64,000 bases of DNA from Xanthomonas hortorum pv. cynarae (GTDB lineage: Bacteria; Pseudomonadota; Gammaproteobacteria; Xanthomonadales; Xanthomonadaceae), in contig NZ_MDFM01000011.1 in the NCBI RefSeq assembly GCF_002939985.1, forward strand, positions 74,622-138,621, given 5' to 3'. Every line of letters begins with the position of its first letter. The stretch's first letter is position 1. Below, piece after piece: positions 31,836 to 40,370 of this stretch. Below the pieces are notes generated by a model that was given only the letters and a program-made list of their open reading frames with translations, was not told the origin of the DNA and did no database searches. Made by a program: the position numbers and the translations under genes.

Positions 31836-33584
31836 TTGAATCAGTGCGACACCGCCGTGTCATCCACCGCCAGCGAGGCCGAGCGCCTTGCGCGTCTGGC
31901 GTTGTTGCAGGTGGTCGACACCGACGCCGAACCGTTCTTCGATGCGCTGGCCGCCGCCGCGCAGGCGATCGCCGGCACCCCGATCGCGCTGGTGTCGCTG
32001 GTGGACGAGCGCCGGCAATGGTGGAAGGCCAATATCGGCCTGCCCGGCGTCTCCGAAACCCCACGCGAACTGGCGTTCTGCGCCTACACCATCCAGGGCG
32101 ATGCGGTGATGGAAGTGCGCGATGCGCCGGCCGACCCGCGCTTCTGCGACAACGCCCTGGTCACCGAATCGCCCGCCATCCGCTACTACGCCGGCGCGCC
32201 GATCGTGCTGCCCGACGGCTTGCGCATGGGCACCGTGTGCGTGATCGACCAGCGCCCGCGCGCGCTGGAGCCGGCGCAGCTGCAGGCCTTGCAGCAGTTG
32301 GCCAGGGTCGCCGCCGAAGGCCTGGAGCAGCGCCGCGTGATGCTGGAACGCCAGGCCGCCAACGAACAACTGCAACAGCGTGTGCGCGAGAGCGAGGCGT
32401 TTCTGGAACGTACCGGCCGGGTCGCCGGGGTGGGTGGCTGGGAAGTGGATGTGGCCAGCGGCACCCTGACCTGGTCGGATCAGACCTGCCGCCTGCACGA
32501 TCTGCCTCCGGGCTACAAACCGACCTTGAACGAGGGGATCGGCTTCTACCCGCTGGAGGCACGCGCGGTGATCACCGAGGCGGTCGACGCCTGCGTGCGC
32601 GACGGCACGCCCTGGGATCTGGAGCTGCCGCTGATCAGCGCCACCGGCCGGCGCCTGTGGGTGCACAGCACCGGGTCGGTGGAGCATGTGGACGGACGCA
32701 CCCGCCTGATCGGCGCAGTGCAGGACGTGACCGACCGCCATCGCGCAGTGGATGCGCTGGCCGCCAGCGAACGCAAGTTCCGCAACATGTTCCAGTACAG
32801 CCTGGGCCTGATCTGCACCCACGACATGGACGGCCGCCTGATCAGCATCAACCCGGCCGCGGCACGCTCGCTCGGTCGCCAGGTGGAGGGCATGGAAGGC
32901 CGCGCGTTGCAGGAGTTCGTGCGCCCCGAGCGGCATGCCGCCTTGCAGGGCTATCTGTCGCGCATGGTGCTCGACGGCCAGGATGCCGGGGTGATCGAGC
33001 TGGTCGCCAGCGACGGCAGCCTGCGCCACTGGCAGTACCGCAACGTGCTGGATATCGACTCCGAGGCCACCATCGTGCTGGCGCATGCCCAGGACATCAC
33101 CAACCAGTACCAGCAGGAAAAACAGCTGCTGGAATGGTCGTTCACCGACCCGCTCACCAACTGCTACAACCGCCGCTTCCTGGACGAACTGGACAAGCGC
33201 GACCCCAGCGTGCGCTGGGGCTGCATCGTGGTGGATCTGGACAAGTTCAAACTGGTCAACGACACCCATGGCCACCAGCGCGGCGACGAGGTGCTGGTGC
33301 AGATGGCGTGGTTCCTCAACCAGCCGCTACGCACCCAGGACCGTCTGGTCCGGCTGGGCGGCGATGAATTCCTGGTGCTGCTGCACCAGCCCACCCAGCT
33401 ACAACTGGACGCCCTGGCGCGCGACTATGTGGCCGCCAGCGCCGACGCACCGATCCAGTTCACCCTGGGCACCGCCTTGCGGCATGACGGCGAAGCGCTG
33501 GCGGCGGTGGTCGATCGCGCCGACCGCTCGCTGTATGCGTTGCGCCGGTCACGCCGTGGCAGCGGCCTGAGCGACCAGCGCTAG
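31836..33584 (+). CDS. GAF-PAS-PAS diguanylate cyclase
   Basis: A soluble 582-residue protein if it starts at the TTG at 31836 (the frame is open back to a GTG at 31698, but those residues look non-native). Domains: GAF about 20-155 (PIALVSLVDERRQWWKANIG), PAS about 175-300, a second PAS about 310-420 (KFRNMFQYSLGLICTHDMDG), GGDEF about 425-580. The catalytic motif is intact (GGDEF at 508-512), so it should make cyclic di-GMP. RTQD at 499-502 is a product-inhibition I-site in the expected position five residues before it. Neighbour of the CdaR gene by 139 bp; the GAF and PAS domains suggest small-molecule or redox sensing. The start codon is the least sure part. Confidence 0.85.
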   Translation: MNQCDTAVSSTASEAERLARLALLQVVDTDAEPFFDALAAAAQAIAGTPIALVSLVDERRQWWKANIGLPGVSETPRELAFCAYTIQGDAVMEVRDAPADPRFCDNALVTESPAIRYYAGAPIVLPDGLRMGTVCVIDQRPRALEPAQLQALQQLARVAAEGLEQRRVMLERQAANEQLQQRVRESEAFLERTGRVAGVGGWEVDVASGTLTWSDQTCRLHDLPPGYKPTLNEGIGFYPLEARAVITEAVDACVRDGTPWDLELPLISATGRRLWVHSTGSVEHVDGRTRLIGAVQDVTDRHRAVDALAASERKFRNMFQYSLGLICTHDMDGRLISINPAAARSLGRQVEGMEGRALQEFVRPERHAALQGYLSRMVLDGQDAGVIELVASDGSLRHWQYRNVLDIDSEATIVLAHAQDITNQYQQEKQLLEWSFTDPLTNCYNRRFLDELDKRDPSVRWGCIVVDLDKFKLVNDTHGHQRGDEVLVQMAWFLNQPLRTQDRLVRLGGDEFLVLLHQPTQLQLDALARDYVAASADAPIQFTLGTALRHDGEALAAVVDRADRSLYALRRSRRGSGLSDQR

Positions 33585-33721
33585 GATCGATAAGCGGCCG
33601 CACTGGCCCGCGCGGCCAAGCTGACTGATCCGCCACCAGATCAAGGCCTGGAGCGCTGAAACGCGTGCCGATGAATACGCGATCGCCTATCATGTAACCG
33701 TTTTCAACTACATGGTTTGGA

Positions 33722-34114
33722 ATGGACACCTTCGATCGCACCCAGCTCAGTCCCAAGTGGCAGTTCCGTTTCGATTTCTTCGACCGTCACGGCGGCCCCA
33801 AGGAGCCGGCCTACAAGGAGGCGCTGAAGACCCTGCCGTTTGGCGAAAAGGTCAAGGTCGGCATGAACTTCTATGCCTTCTTCTTCGGCGTCATCTATTT
33901 CTTCATCATCGGCCTGTGGCGCAAGGCGTTGAGTCTGATCGGCATCAGCCTCGTGCTGAGCATCGTGGCCTCGTTCCTGCCGGCCGCGTTTCAGAATGTG
34001 CTGTGGCTGCCGCTGTCGTTGTTGACCGGCATGATCGCCAACTATGCCTACTACCTGGACAAGGCCAAGGGCAGCACCAGCTGGAACCCGTTCGAAGGTA
34101 TGCGCTGGATCTGA
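33722..34114 (+). CDS. DUF2628 small membrane protein
   Basis: A 130-residue protein with a hydrophilic N-terminus of about 45 residues (FDRTQLSPKWQFRFDFFDR) and about three hydrophobic segments (YAFFFGVIYFFIIGLW, LSLIGISLVLSIVASF, LWLPLSLLTGMIANYAYY). The FFFGxxYFxxIGLWRKA pattern is that of DUF2628, found in many proteobacteria; function unknown. It stands alone and ends just before a strong terminator. Confidence 0.75.
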   Translation: MDTFDRTQLSPKWQFRFDFFDRHGGPKEPAYKEALKTLPFGEKVKVGMNFYAFFFGVIYFFIIGLWRKALSLIGISLVLSIVASFLPAAFQNVLWLPLSLLTGMIANYAYYLDKAKGSTSWNPFEGMRWI

Positions 34115-34168
34115 GCAACTGCGTCACCGGCGCGTCGGCCCCTCCCGCCGCCACGCCAGCGTCGCCCG

Positions 34169-34193
34169 GCCCGGTCACTGACCGGGCTTTTTT
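34169..34193 (+). terminator. Rho-independent terminator after the DUF2628 gene
   Basis: Stem GCCCGGTC (34169-34176) with its complement (34180-34187), a 3-nt loop, and six T (34188-34193). It lies 55 bp after the stop codon. Confidence 0.88.
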
Positions 34194-34342
34194 ATGGGCA
34201 AGCTGGAGCGCACGCGGCTACGCCGTGCGCTCACCCAGAAACCGAGCCGCTCCCAGAGACATAGCTCTCCCAGCGACCAAGCCCCCAGGCACCAGGCACC
34301 AGGCACCAGGCCTCATCAGGAACCGAACCCTGCAGGAACCAA

Positions 34343-34379
34343 GCCCCTCTCCCCCCGGGAGAGGGGTTGGGGTGAGGGT
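34343..34379. repeat. Dispersed 37-nt palindromic repeat (CCCTCTCCC type)
   Basis: GCCCCTCTCCC/GGGAGAGGGG hairpin followed by TTGGGGTGAGGGT. The same unit occurs at 37319, 43344 and 58828 and in variant form at 59381 and 39207. The surrounding 34194-34804 interval holds no gene I can support. Confidence 0.8.
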
Positions 34380-34804
34380 CCGGCCCCCGACGCGCAACAC
34401 GCCCAAAGGGCGCCTCAACCACACGTTCACAGCGCAGCCAAATCGACCCCCAAGCCGGGCTTACCCTTCAGCACCGCTGGCACGCCTCAGAACGGCAGCC
34501 CCCGATTGCGCGCAACGGACCGCTTCAACACGTCTAAAACACCCGCAAAACTGCAAGAGCCCGCACACTTTGCTGCGCTGCGGTGTGCGGCAGATGGTTG
34601 AGAATGCTTAATCTTTGCCGACACATAGCTGTGACCGCATCGAATTTAGATCGATCCAAGTAAGCCAGTCGGGCGCGAGATCGCGATTACGCTGAGGGTC
34701 GTTGCTCGAACGCAGTCGTTGTGCCTCGATCACTGCGTGGTGCAGCGGTCGGCATGGATCCTCCACCTGCGGCTCCGGTCGCCCTCTCCCCCGAGGTGTC
34801 TTGC

Positions 34805-37291
34805 ATGCTCTCCGCAGTCCCGTCCAATCGTTCCGTCTCGCAGGGTGCTCCGGCGCCATTCTGGCGCCGCGCCGCCGCCGGCCTATGTCTGCTCGGCATG
34901 GTGGTGTCCACACCGCTGGCTGCGCAGGACCCGGCGCAGGTCAACACCTTCATCGGCAGCAAGGACGACGGCAACACTTTCCCGGGCGCCTCGGCCCCGT
35001 TCGGCCTGGTCCAGGTCAGCCCGATCGGCGCGCACTACGCCGGCTGGCGCTACGACGACCCCAGCATCCGCGGCTTCGGCCATTCGTTCCTGTCCGGGGC
35101 CGGTTGCTGGGAGCAGGGCGGGCAGGTCTCGGTGCTGCCGGTCACCGGCCGCATCGGCCCGGGTGGCGACTTCGATACCGGCGACGCCAAGGCCTTCGAC
35201 CAGACGCGCTACGCCGCCCGCTACACGCATGATGGCGAGATCGGCCAGGCCGGCTACTACAAGGTGCGCCTGACCGACTACGGCGGCATCGACGCCGAAG
35301 CCACTGCGCTCACCCGCGCTGCCGCCGAGCGCTATACCTTCGCCCCCGGCGCCGACACCGGCCATGTGCTGGTCAACCTGGGCCAGGCCAACGATCGCCA
35401 CGTGGTGATCGGCAGCCAGGTGCAAGTGGTCGGCGACCGCGTGGTCGAAGGCAAACTGACCACGCAAAGCTTCTGCGGCGGCCACGAATACACCACCTGG
35501 TTCCGGCTGGAATTCGACCGCCCGTTTACCGCCCACGGGGTCTGGGGCGAAGACGGCGGCGTGCCCGATGCGCGCCACAGCATGGGCGGCGAACTCAAGC
35601 CCAACGGCGCCTGGCTCAGCTTCCCGCTGGGCAAGGGCAAGGACGCACGTGCGGTGACCGTGGTCAGCGCCATCTCGCACGTGGACGCCGAAGGTGCACG
35701 CAACAACCTGCGCGCCGACGGCAGGCAGGGCGGCAAGCTGCTGGGCCTGGAGCAGATGCGCCAACGCGCGCAACAGGCCTGGCGCAAGGAACTGGCCAGC
35801 CTGCAGCTGGACGGCGCCAGCGCCGACGACCGCACCGTGGCCTACACCGCGCTGTATCACGCCCTGCTGCAGCCGCTGACCGGTAGCGACGCCGATGGCC
35901 GTTATCGTGGTTATGACGATGCCATCCACCGCGCCGACGGCTGGACCTACTACGAATATTTCTCGCTGTGGGACACCTACCGCTCGCAGAACCAGCTGCT
36001 GGCCCTGCTGCAACCGGCGCGCGCACGCGATATCGGCCGCTCGCTGCTGGCCATCCACCAGCAAGGCGGCTGGTTACCGCGCTGGGGCTACGCCAATTAC
36101 GACACCAACATCATGACCGGCGACCCGGTCACCCCGTTCCTGGTCGACCTGTGGCGCTTCGGCGCGCTGCAGGGCAACGAGGCCGAGGCCTACGCAGCGC
36201 TGCGCCAGAACGCCTTCGAACAACCGCCGACCAACTCGCGCCACTCCGGCCGCTCCGGCAATGCCAGTTACCTGGCCAACGGCTTCGTGCAGTACGACCG
36301 CGCCTTCCCGTCCAAGGGCATGGACGTGGACCCGCACCACGGCGGCTCGGCCACGCTGGAATACGCACTGGCCGACTGCGCGCTGGCGCAGATGGCACAA
36401 GCGCTCGGCCACGGCGACGACAGCGCGCAACTACGCCAACGCGGTGGCAACTGGCACCGCGTCTGGGACGCCGGCGTGCGCGATGCCGACACCGGCTTCA
36501 GCGGGTTTCCGCGCCCACGTCTGGAAGACGGCAGCTGGTACGCGCCCTCGGACGATCACTACAGCCCGCGCTCGCAGCACGGCTTCCACGAAGGCACCGC
36601 CTGGCAATACCAGTGGCTGTTGCAGCAGGACATCCCCGGCATGCTGCAGGCCATGCACGGCAGCGAACAGGCCGGCAAGCGGCTGGACGCCTTCTTCGCC
36701 TACGACGACTTGCTCAAAGACCCGCTCACTGCTGCGCGCGCGCACTGGGTGGTCGGCCCTTACAGCTACTACAACCAGTACCGCTACAACCCCAACAACG
36801 AACCCGACCTGCACGCCCCGTGGATGTACACGTTGATCGGCCAACCATGGAAGACCGCCACCGTGGTGCGTGCCGCGCAGCAGTTGTTCACCAACGCCCC
36901 CAACGCCCCCAACGGCGTCACCGGCAACGACGATCTGGGCACCATGTCGGCCTGGTATCTGTTCAGCGCCCTGGGCCTGTATCCGGCGGTGCCGGGCAGC
37001 GGGCAGTTTCTGCTGCATGCCCCGCGTTTCAGGCGCGCGACGCTGGACCTGGGTAACGGCAAGCGCCTGCGCATCGACGCCCCCGGTGCGGATGGCCGCG
37101 CGCTGCAATATGTGGAGGGCGTGCGTTTCAACGGCACACCGCAGCGCCAGGTGTTCCTGGACTGGGCCCAACTGCAGCAGGGCGGCACGCTGTCGTTCGC
37201 GCTCACCAAGCAAGCGCCGACCCAAGGCTGGGGCACGCAAGCGGATGCATTACCAATCTCGTTCTGTGCCACGCCTGCAGCCGCGCAGTAA
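34805..37291 (+). CDS. GH92-family alpha-mannosidase, secreted
   Basis: An 828-residue protein. I start at 34805 (MLSAVPSNRS), with GAGGTG about 8 nt upstream; a signal peptide (AAAGLCLLGMVVSTPLAAQ) follows. GH92 signatures: VNTFIGSKDDGNTFPGASAPFG near the mature N-terminus (read in two halves), a middle EYFSLWDTYRSQ, GGWLPRWGYANYDTNIMTGD, and the late GNDDLGTMSAWYLFSALG. GH92 enzymes are exo-acting, calcium-dependent alpha-mannosidases; in Xanthomonas such enzymes are thought to trim host N-glycans. Length (about 800) and motif order fit. It is monocistronic, ending just before a palindromic repeat. Confidence 0.92.
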   Translation: MLSAVPSNRSVSQGAPAPFWRRAAAGLCLLGMVVSTPLAAQDPAQVNTFIGSKDDGNTFPGASAPFGLVQVSPIGAHYAGWRYDDPSIRGFGHSFLSGAGCWEQGGQVSVLPVTGRIGPGGDFDTGDAKAFDQTRYAARYTHDGEIGQAGYYKVRLTDYGGIDAEATALTRAAAERYTFAPGADTGHVLVNLGQANDRHVVIGSQVQVVGDRVVEGKLTTQSFCGGHEYTTWFRLEFDRPFTAHGVWGEDGGVPDARHSMGGELKPNGAWLSFPLGKGKDARAVTVVSAISHVDAEGARNNLRADGRQGGKLLGLEQMRQRAQQAWRKELASLQLDGASADDRTVAYTALYHALLQPLTGSDADGRYRGYDDAIHRADGWTYYEYFSLWDTYRSQNQLLALLQPARARDIGRSLLAIHQQGGWLPRWGYANYDTNIMTGDPVTPFLVDLWRFGALQGNEAEAYAALRQNAFEQPPTNSRHSGRSGNASYLANGFVQYDRAFPSKGMDVDPHHGGSATLEYALADCALAQMAQALGHGDDSAQLRQRGGNWHRVWDAGVRDADTGFSGFPRPRLEDGSWYAPSDDHYSPRSQHGFHEGTAWQYQWLLQQDIPGMLQAMHGSEQAGKRLDAFFAYDDLLKDPLTAARAHWVVGPYSYYNQYRYNPNNEPDLHAPWMYTLIGQPWKTATVVRAAQQLFTNAPNAPNGVTGNDDLGTMSAWYLFSALGLYPAVPGSGQFLLHAPRFRRATLDLGNGKRLRIDAPGADGRALQYVEGVRFNGTPQRQVFLDWAQLQQGGTLSFALTKQAPTQGWGTQADALPISFCATPAAAQ

Positions 37292-37318
37292 CCGCAAGCA
37301 TCAGGCCGACGGATGAAA

Positions 37319-37355
37319 GCCCCTCTCCCCCCGGGAGAGGGGTTGGGGTGAGGGT
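37319..37355. repeat. Dispersed 37-nt palindromic repeat, second copy
   Basis: Same unit as 34343-34379, 28 bp after the mannosidase stop; the hairpin could end transcription. The 37292-37641 interval contains no gene, only this repeat and the two listed next. Confidence 0.8.
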
Positions 37356-37404
37356 ACGGGGCAAAGCCACTTACCAAATTGAATGACATGAGGCTTCGCC
37401 CGGA

Positions 37405-37450
37405 CCCTCATCCGCCCTACGGGCACCTTCTCCCAGTGGGAGAAGGGCAC
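37405..37450. repeat. CCCTCATCCGCCCTACGGG repeat, copy 1
   Basis: A related dispersed element: CCCTCATCCGCCCTACGGGC, then CACCTTCTCCC-agt-GGGAGAAGG, the last part a hairpin. A near-identical copy lies at 37596-37640. Confidence 0.75.
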
Positions 37451-37595
37451 AGCTCACCTGCATTTGGCGGCTGAGTACTCATCGCAGCCGCGCAGCACAG
37501 CACTGCTAGCACCAACACCTTCCCATCGATGATTCACTCTTGAAGGCGCGTGGCGACGCGTTTGTCATGGTTGGCAATTGAAAGATGTATGAGGC

Positions 37596-37640
37596 GCCCC
37601 TCATCCGCCCTACGGGCACCTTCTCCCGGTGGGAGAAGGG
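37596..37640. repeat. CCCTCATCCGCCCTACGGG repeat, copy 2
   Basis: The copy ends 2 bp from the stop of the minus-strand permease, so its TTCTCCC/GGGAGAA hairpin may act as that gene's terminator. Confidence 0.75.
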
Positions 37641-37641
37641 A

Positions 37642-39057
37642 CTAACCCGCCTTGCCCAAGCGACTATTCCGCCGCCCATACGCCACATACACCACCACAC
37701 CCAGCACGTTCCAGACCAGGAACCACAGCTGCGTCGTACTCGGCAGACTCCAGAACAGATACAGACAGCCCAGGATCGCCACCGGCCCCACCACCCACGC
37801 CAATGGGGTGCGGAACGCACGCGCACGGGTCGGCTCACGCACACGCAGCACCAGCAGACACGCCGCCACCGCCGTAAACGCCGCCAAGGTCCCGGCATTG
37901 GCCAGCGCGGCAATTTCATCCAACCGCGCCACCCCCGCCAACGCCGCCACCAGCACCGCCGTAAACAACGTCGTCGCCACTGGCGTACCGGTGCGCGCGC
38001 TGACCTTGGACAAGCCACGCGGCAGCAGGCCATCGCGCGACATCACAAAGAAGATGCGGCTCTGCCCGTACAGAAACGCCAGCAGCACCGTCGGCAACGC
38101 GATGATCGCCACCGCACCGATCACCAGCGCTGCCTTGCCGTGGCCGAGTTCGCGCAGGATCAGCGCCAACGGCTCCGGGCTCTTGCCGAACACGGTGAAG
38201 CTCATCGCGCCCACCGCCGACAGCGCCACCAGCACGTAGATCAGCGTGCAGCCGATCATCGAGCCGACGATGCCGATCGACAGATCGCGCCCCGGGTTCT
38301 TGGTCTCTTCGGCCGCCGTGGAAATCGCATCGAACCCGTAGAACGCGAAGAAGATGATCGCGGCCGCTGCCATCACCCCGCGCTCCACGCCATCGGGCCC
38401 CATCGCCTTGGAGAAGCCGTAGGGCATGAACGGCTGCAGGTTGGCGCTATTGAAGGCCGGCAGCGCGATCGCCACGAACACGCCCAGCGCGATGATCTTC
38501 AACACCACCAGCACTGCGTTGAGCGTGGCGCTTTCCTTGGTGCCGGCCATCAGCATGCCGGCCACCAGGAAGGTGATCACCACCGCCGGCAGGTTGACGA
38601 TGCCGCCTGCGTGCGGCCCGGCCACCAACGCGTGCGGCAACTCCACCCCCAGCCATTGCAGGAAGCCGACGAAATAGCCGGACCAGCCCACCGCCACCGT
38701 GCTCACCACCAGCGAGTATTCCAGCACCAGGCTCCAGCCCACCACCCAGGCGATGCTCTCGCCGAGCGCGGTGTAGCTGTAGGTATAGGCGCTGCCGGCG
38801 GCAGGCATCATCGTGGCCATTTCCGCATACGCCAGCGCCGCGCAGGCGCACACGATGCCGGCGGCCACGAACGACAACAGCACCGCAGGGCCGGCCTTGT
38901 CCGCACCCACGCCGATCAACGTATAGATGCCGGTGCCCACGATCGCGCCAATGCCGAGTGCGATCAGATGCGGCCAACTCAGGCTGCGGACCAGCTGCCG
39001 GCCAGCCTCGTGCACGGTGACCTGATCGATGGATTTGCGCCTGAGCCAAGACGACAT
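37642..39057 (-). CDS. APC-superfamily amino acid permease (cationic amino acid transporter type)
   Basis: A 471-residue protein with about 12 transmembrane helices. The first helix carries the conserved GIGAIVGTGIYTLIG motif; MMPAAGSAYTYSY and FFAFYGFDAISTAAEETKNPGRD are also typical of the CAT/YfnA group of APC carriers. The N-terminus has a basic RKSIDQV segment like that family. It probably takes up or exchanges amino acids by proton symport; the exact substrate cannot be read. Monocistronic on the minus strand, 334 bp after the GST gene's end. Confidence 0.9.
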   Translation of the reverse strand: MSSWLRRKSIDQVTVHEAGRQLVRSLSWPHLIALGIGAIVGTGIYTLIGVGADKAGPAVLLSFVAAGIVCACAALAYAEMATMMPAAGSAYTYSYTALGESIAWVVGWSLVLEYSLVVSTVAVGWSGYFVGFLQWLGVELPHALVAGPHAGGIVNLPAVVITFLVAGMLMAGTKESATLNAVLVVLKIIALGVFVAIALPAFNSANLQPFMPYGFSKAMGPDGVERGVMAAAAIIFFAFYGFDAISTAAEETKNPGRDLSIGIVGSMIGCTLIYVLVALSAVGAMSFTVFGKSPEPLALILRELGHGKAALVIGAVAIIALPTVLLAFLYGQSRIFFVMSRDGLLPRGLSKVSARTGTPVATTLFTAVLVAALAGVARLDEIAALANAGTLAAFTAVAACLLVLRVREPTRARAFRTPLAWVVGPVAILGCLYLFWSLPSTTQLWFLVWNVLGVVVYVAYGRRNSRLGKAG

Positions 39058-39206
39058 GCGGACCTCGAAGGAACCAAAAGAATGCGCGAGTGTCGCCCAA
39101 CGCGCTGCAGCAATGCTATCGGTGGTGATGTTGTTTGGAGTGGCGCGGAGCGGTTGCTACCTTTATGGACAGGGTTTGACGGCCTCTGAAAGGATTCCGT
39201 GAAGCC

Positions 39207-39302
39207 GTACCCTCACCCCAGCCCTTCTCCCGATGGGAGAGGGACTTTTGATTCCTTCTCCCATCGGGAGAAGGTGGCGCGCAGCGCCGGATGAGGGTAC
39301 GG
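39207..39302. repeat. Two adjacent dispersed palindromic repeats
   Basis: The first (39207-39254) is the minus orientation of the 37-nt unit (ACCCTCACCCCAGCCC then CTTCTCCCgatGGGAGAGGG). The second (39264-39302) is CCTTCTCCCatcGGGAGAAGG followed by GCCGGATGAGGGT. They fill the gap between the permease start and the GST stop; no gene is present in 39058-39391. Confidence 0.75.
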
Positions 39303-39391
39303 ACAGGCGACGCAGCATCAGCTCGATCGCTGCCTGATCGATGCTTATTCCCCATCCACAACATGCTGCGATCCGGCCAGGTCCAGCACCC

Positions 39392-40015
39392 CTAAGCCAC
39401 CCCATTACACCCATGCCGCTGAAACCCGGCGCGCATTCCGAGCTGCGTGTAATACGCCGCCACCGCAGGCAATACCGGCCGCTCGATCGGGCTGGCAAAC
39501 CAGCGCTGCGTCGATACCCCCAACACGATATCGGCCAAGGTGAAGTTTGCCCCGAGTACGAACGGACCGCCACGCTGCAGCTGTGCGTCGAGGATGGCCA
39601 TGTGCCGGTTCCATTCGCGCACGCTCGCTGCAATCGCCTGCACATCGGTATGCGCCGCACTGCCGCGCACCGTCGCCATGAACGCGTAACGCCAGGCGTT
39701 GTTGAGCTCGGTGGCCTGCCAATCCATCCATTGCTCCACCAATGCACGTGCAGCGGGCGCACTCGGCAGCAGATCGTCGCGTTGGTTACGCGCGGCCAGA
39801 TACCTGCAGATGGTGTTCGATTCCCACAACACCACAGTGCCATCGCGCATCACCGGTACCAGCGCGTTGGGATTGAGCGCGCGAAACGCTGGCGTGTCCA
39901 CCGGTGCAAACCCGCTGCCATACGCGTGCAGCGTGTAGTCCAGCGCCAACTCCTCGCATAGCCACAGCACCTTGCGCACATTGATCGAGGTCAGCTTTCC
40001 GTAGAGTTCCAGCAT
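39392..40015 (-). CDS. Glutathione S-transferase-like protein
   Basis: A 207-residue two-domain protein. The ATG at 40015 is chosen because TGAGGATC lies 2-9 nt upstream and gives the family's start (MLELYGKLTSINVRKVLW); a second ATG lies 27 bp further up. The N-terminal thioredoxin-like domain (about 1-80) includes NALVPVMRDG with a cis-Pro and WESNTICRYLA for glutathione binding. The C-terminal helical domain contains LGANFTLADIVLGV. It may detoxify electrophiles; the substrate is unknown. Divergent from rmuC across a 355-bp region. Confidence 0.88.
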   Translation of the reverse strand: MLELYGKLTSINVRKVLWLCEELALDYTLHAYGSGFAPVDTPAFRALNPNALVPVMRDGTVVLWESNTICRYLAARNQRDDLLPSAPAARALVEQWMDWQATELNNAWRYAFMATVRGSAAHTDVQAIAASVREWNRHMAILDAQLQRGGPFVLGANFTLADIVLGVSTQRWFASPIERPVLPAVAAYYTQLGMRAGFQRHGCNGVA

Positions 40016-40370
40016 GTGATCCTCAATAACCAATGGCGACATAGGGCGATGACGGCGGGCAATGCGCGCACCGTGTGGAAGCAGACGCTGCAATTCTGCA
40101 TCCATGCCTGCCAACGTACATGCCACCACGCCCGAGTAGTCGCCCCTGCCGTAGCGTTGCCTCTACGGGGAGCTGCGTGGTGCCCTGCATGCAGGTTGGA
40201 ACCACGTCGGTGATGGGCGCTTCAACGCACTCTGCGCTGGCATGCCAAGCAACACAGGCAGTGAATCAAGATGAGAACTGTGCCACGGCGCAACCCGACA
40301 CGCCCGTCATCCTGTGCACTGCGTCCACTCTCGACGCAGCCCCTGCGACGGTGGCAGTTACACTGCGCGC
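40016..40370. other. Divergent GST/rmuC regulatory interval with two hairpins
   Basis: Hairpin 1: CCGTAG (40149-40154) with CTACGG (40163-40168). Hairpin 2: CGTGGT (from 40176) with ACCACG (40201-40206), enclosing the palindrome CCTGCATGCAGG. They could be part of a leader for rmuC or binding sites. No coding frame is supported. Confidence 0.4.
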
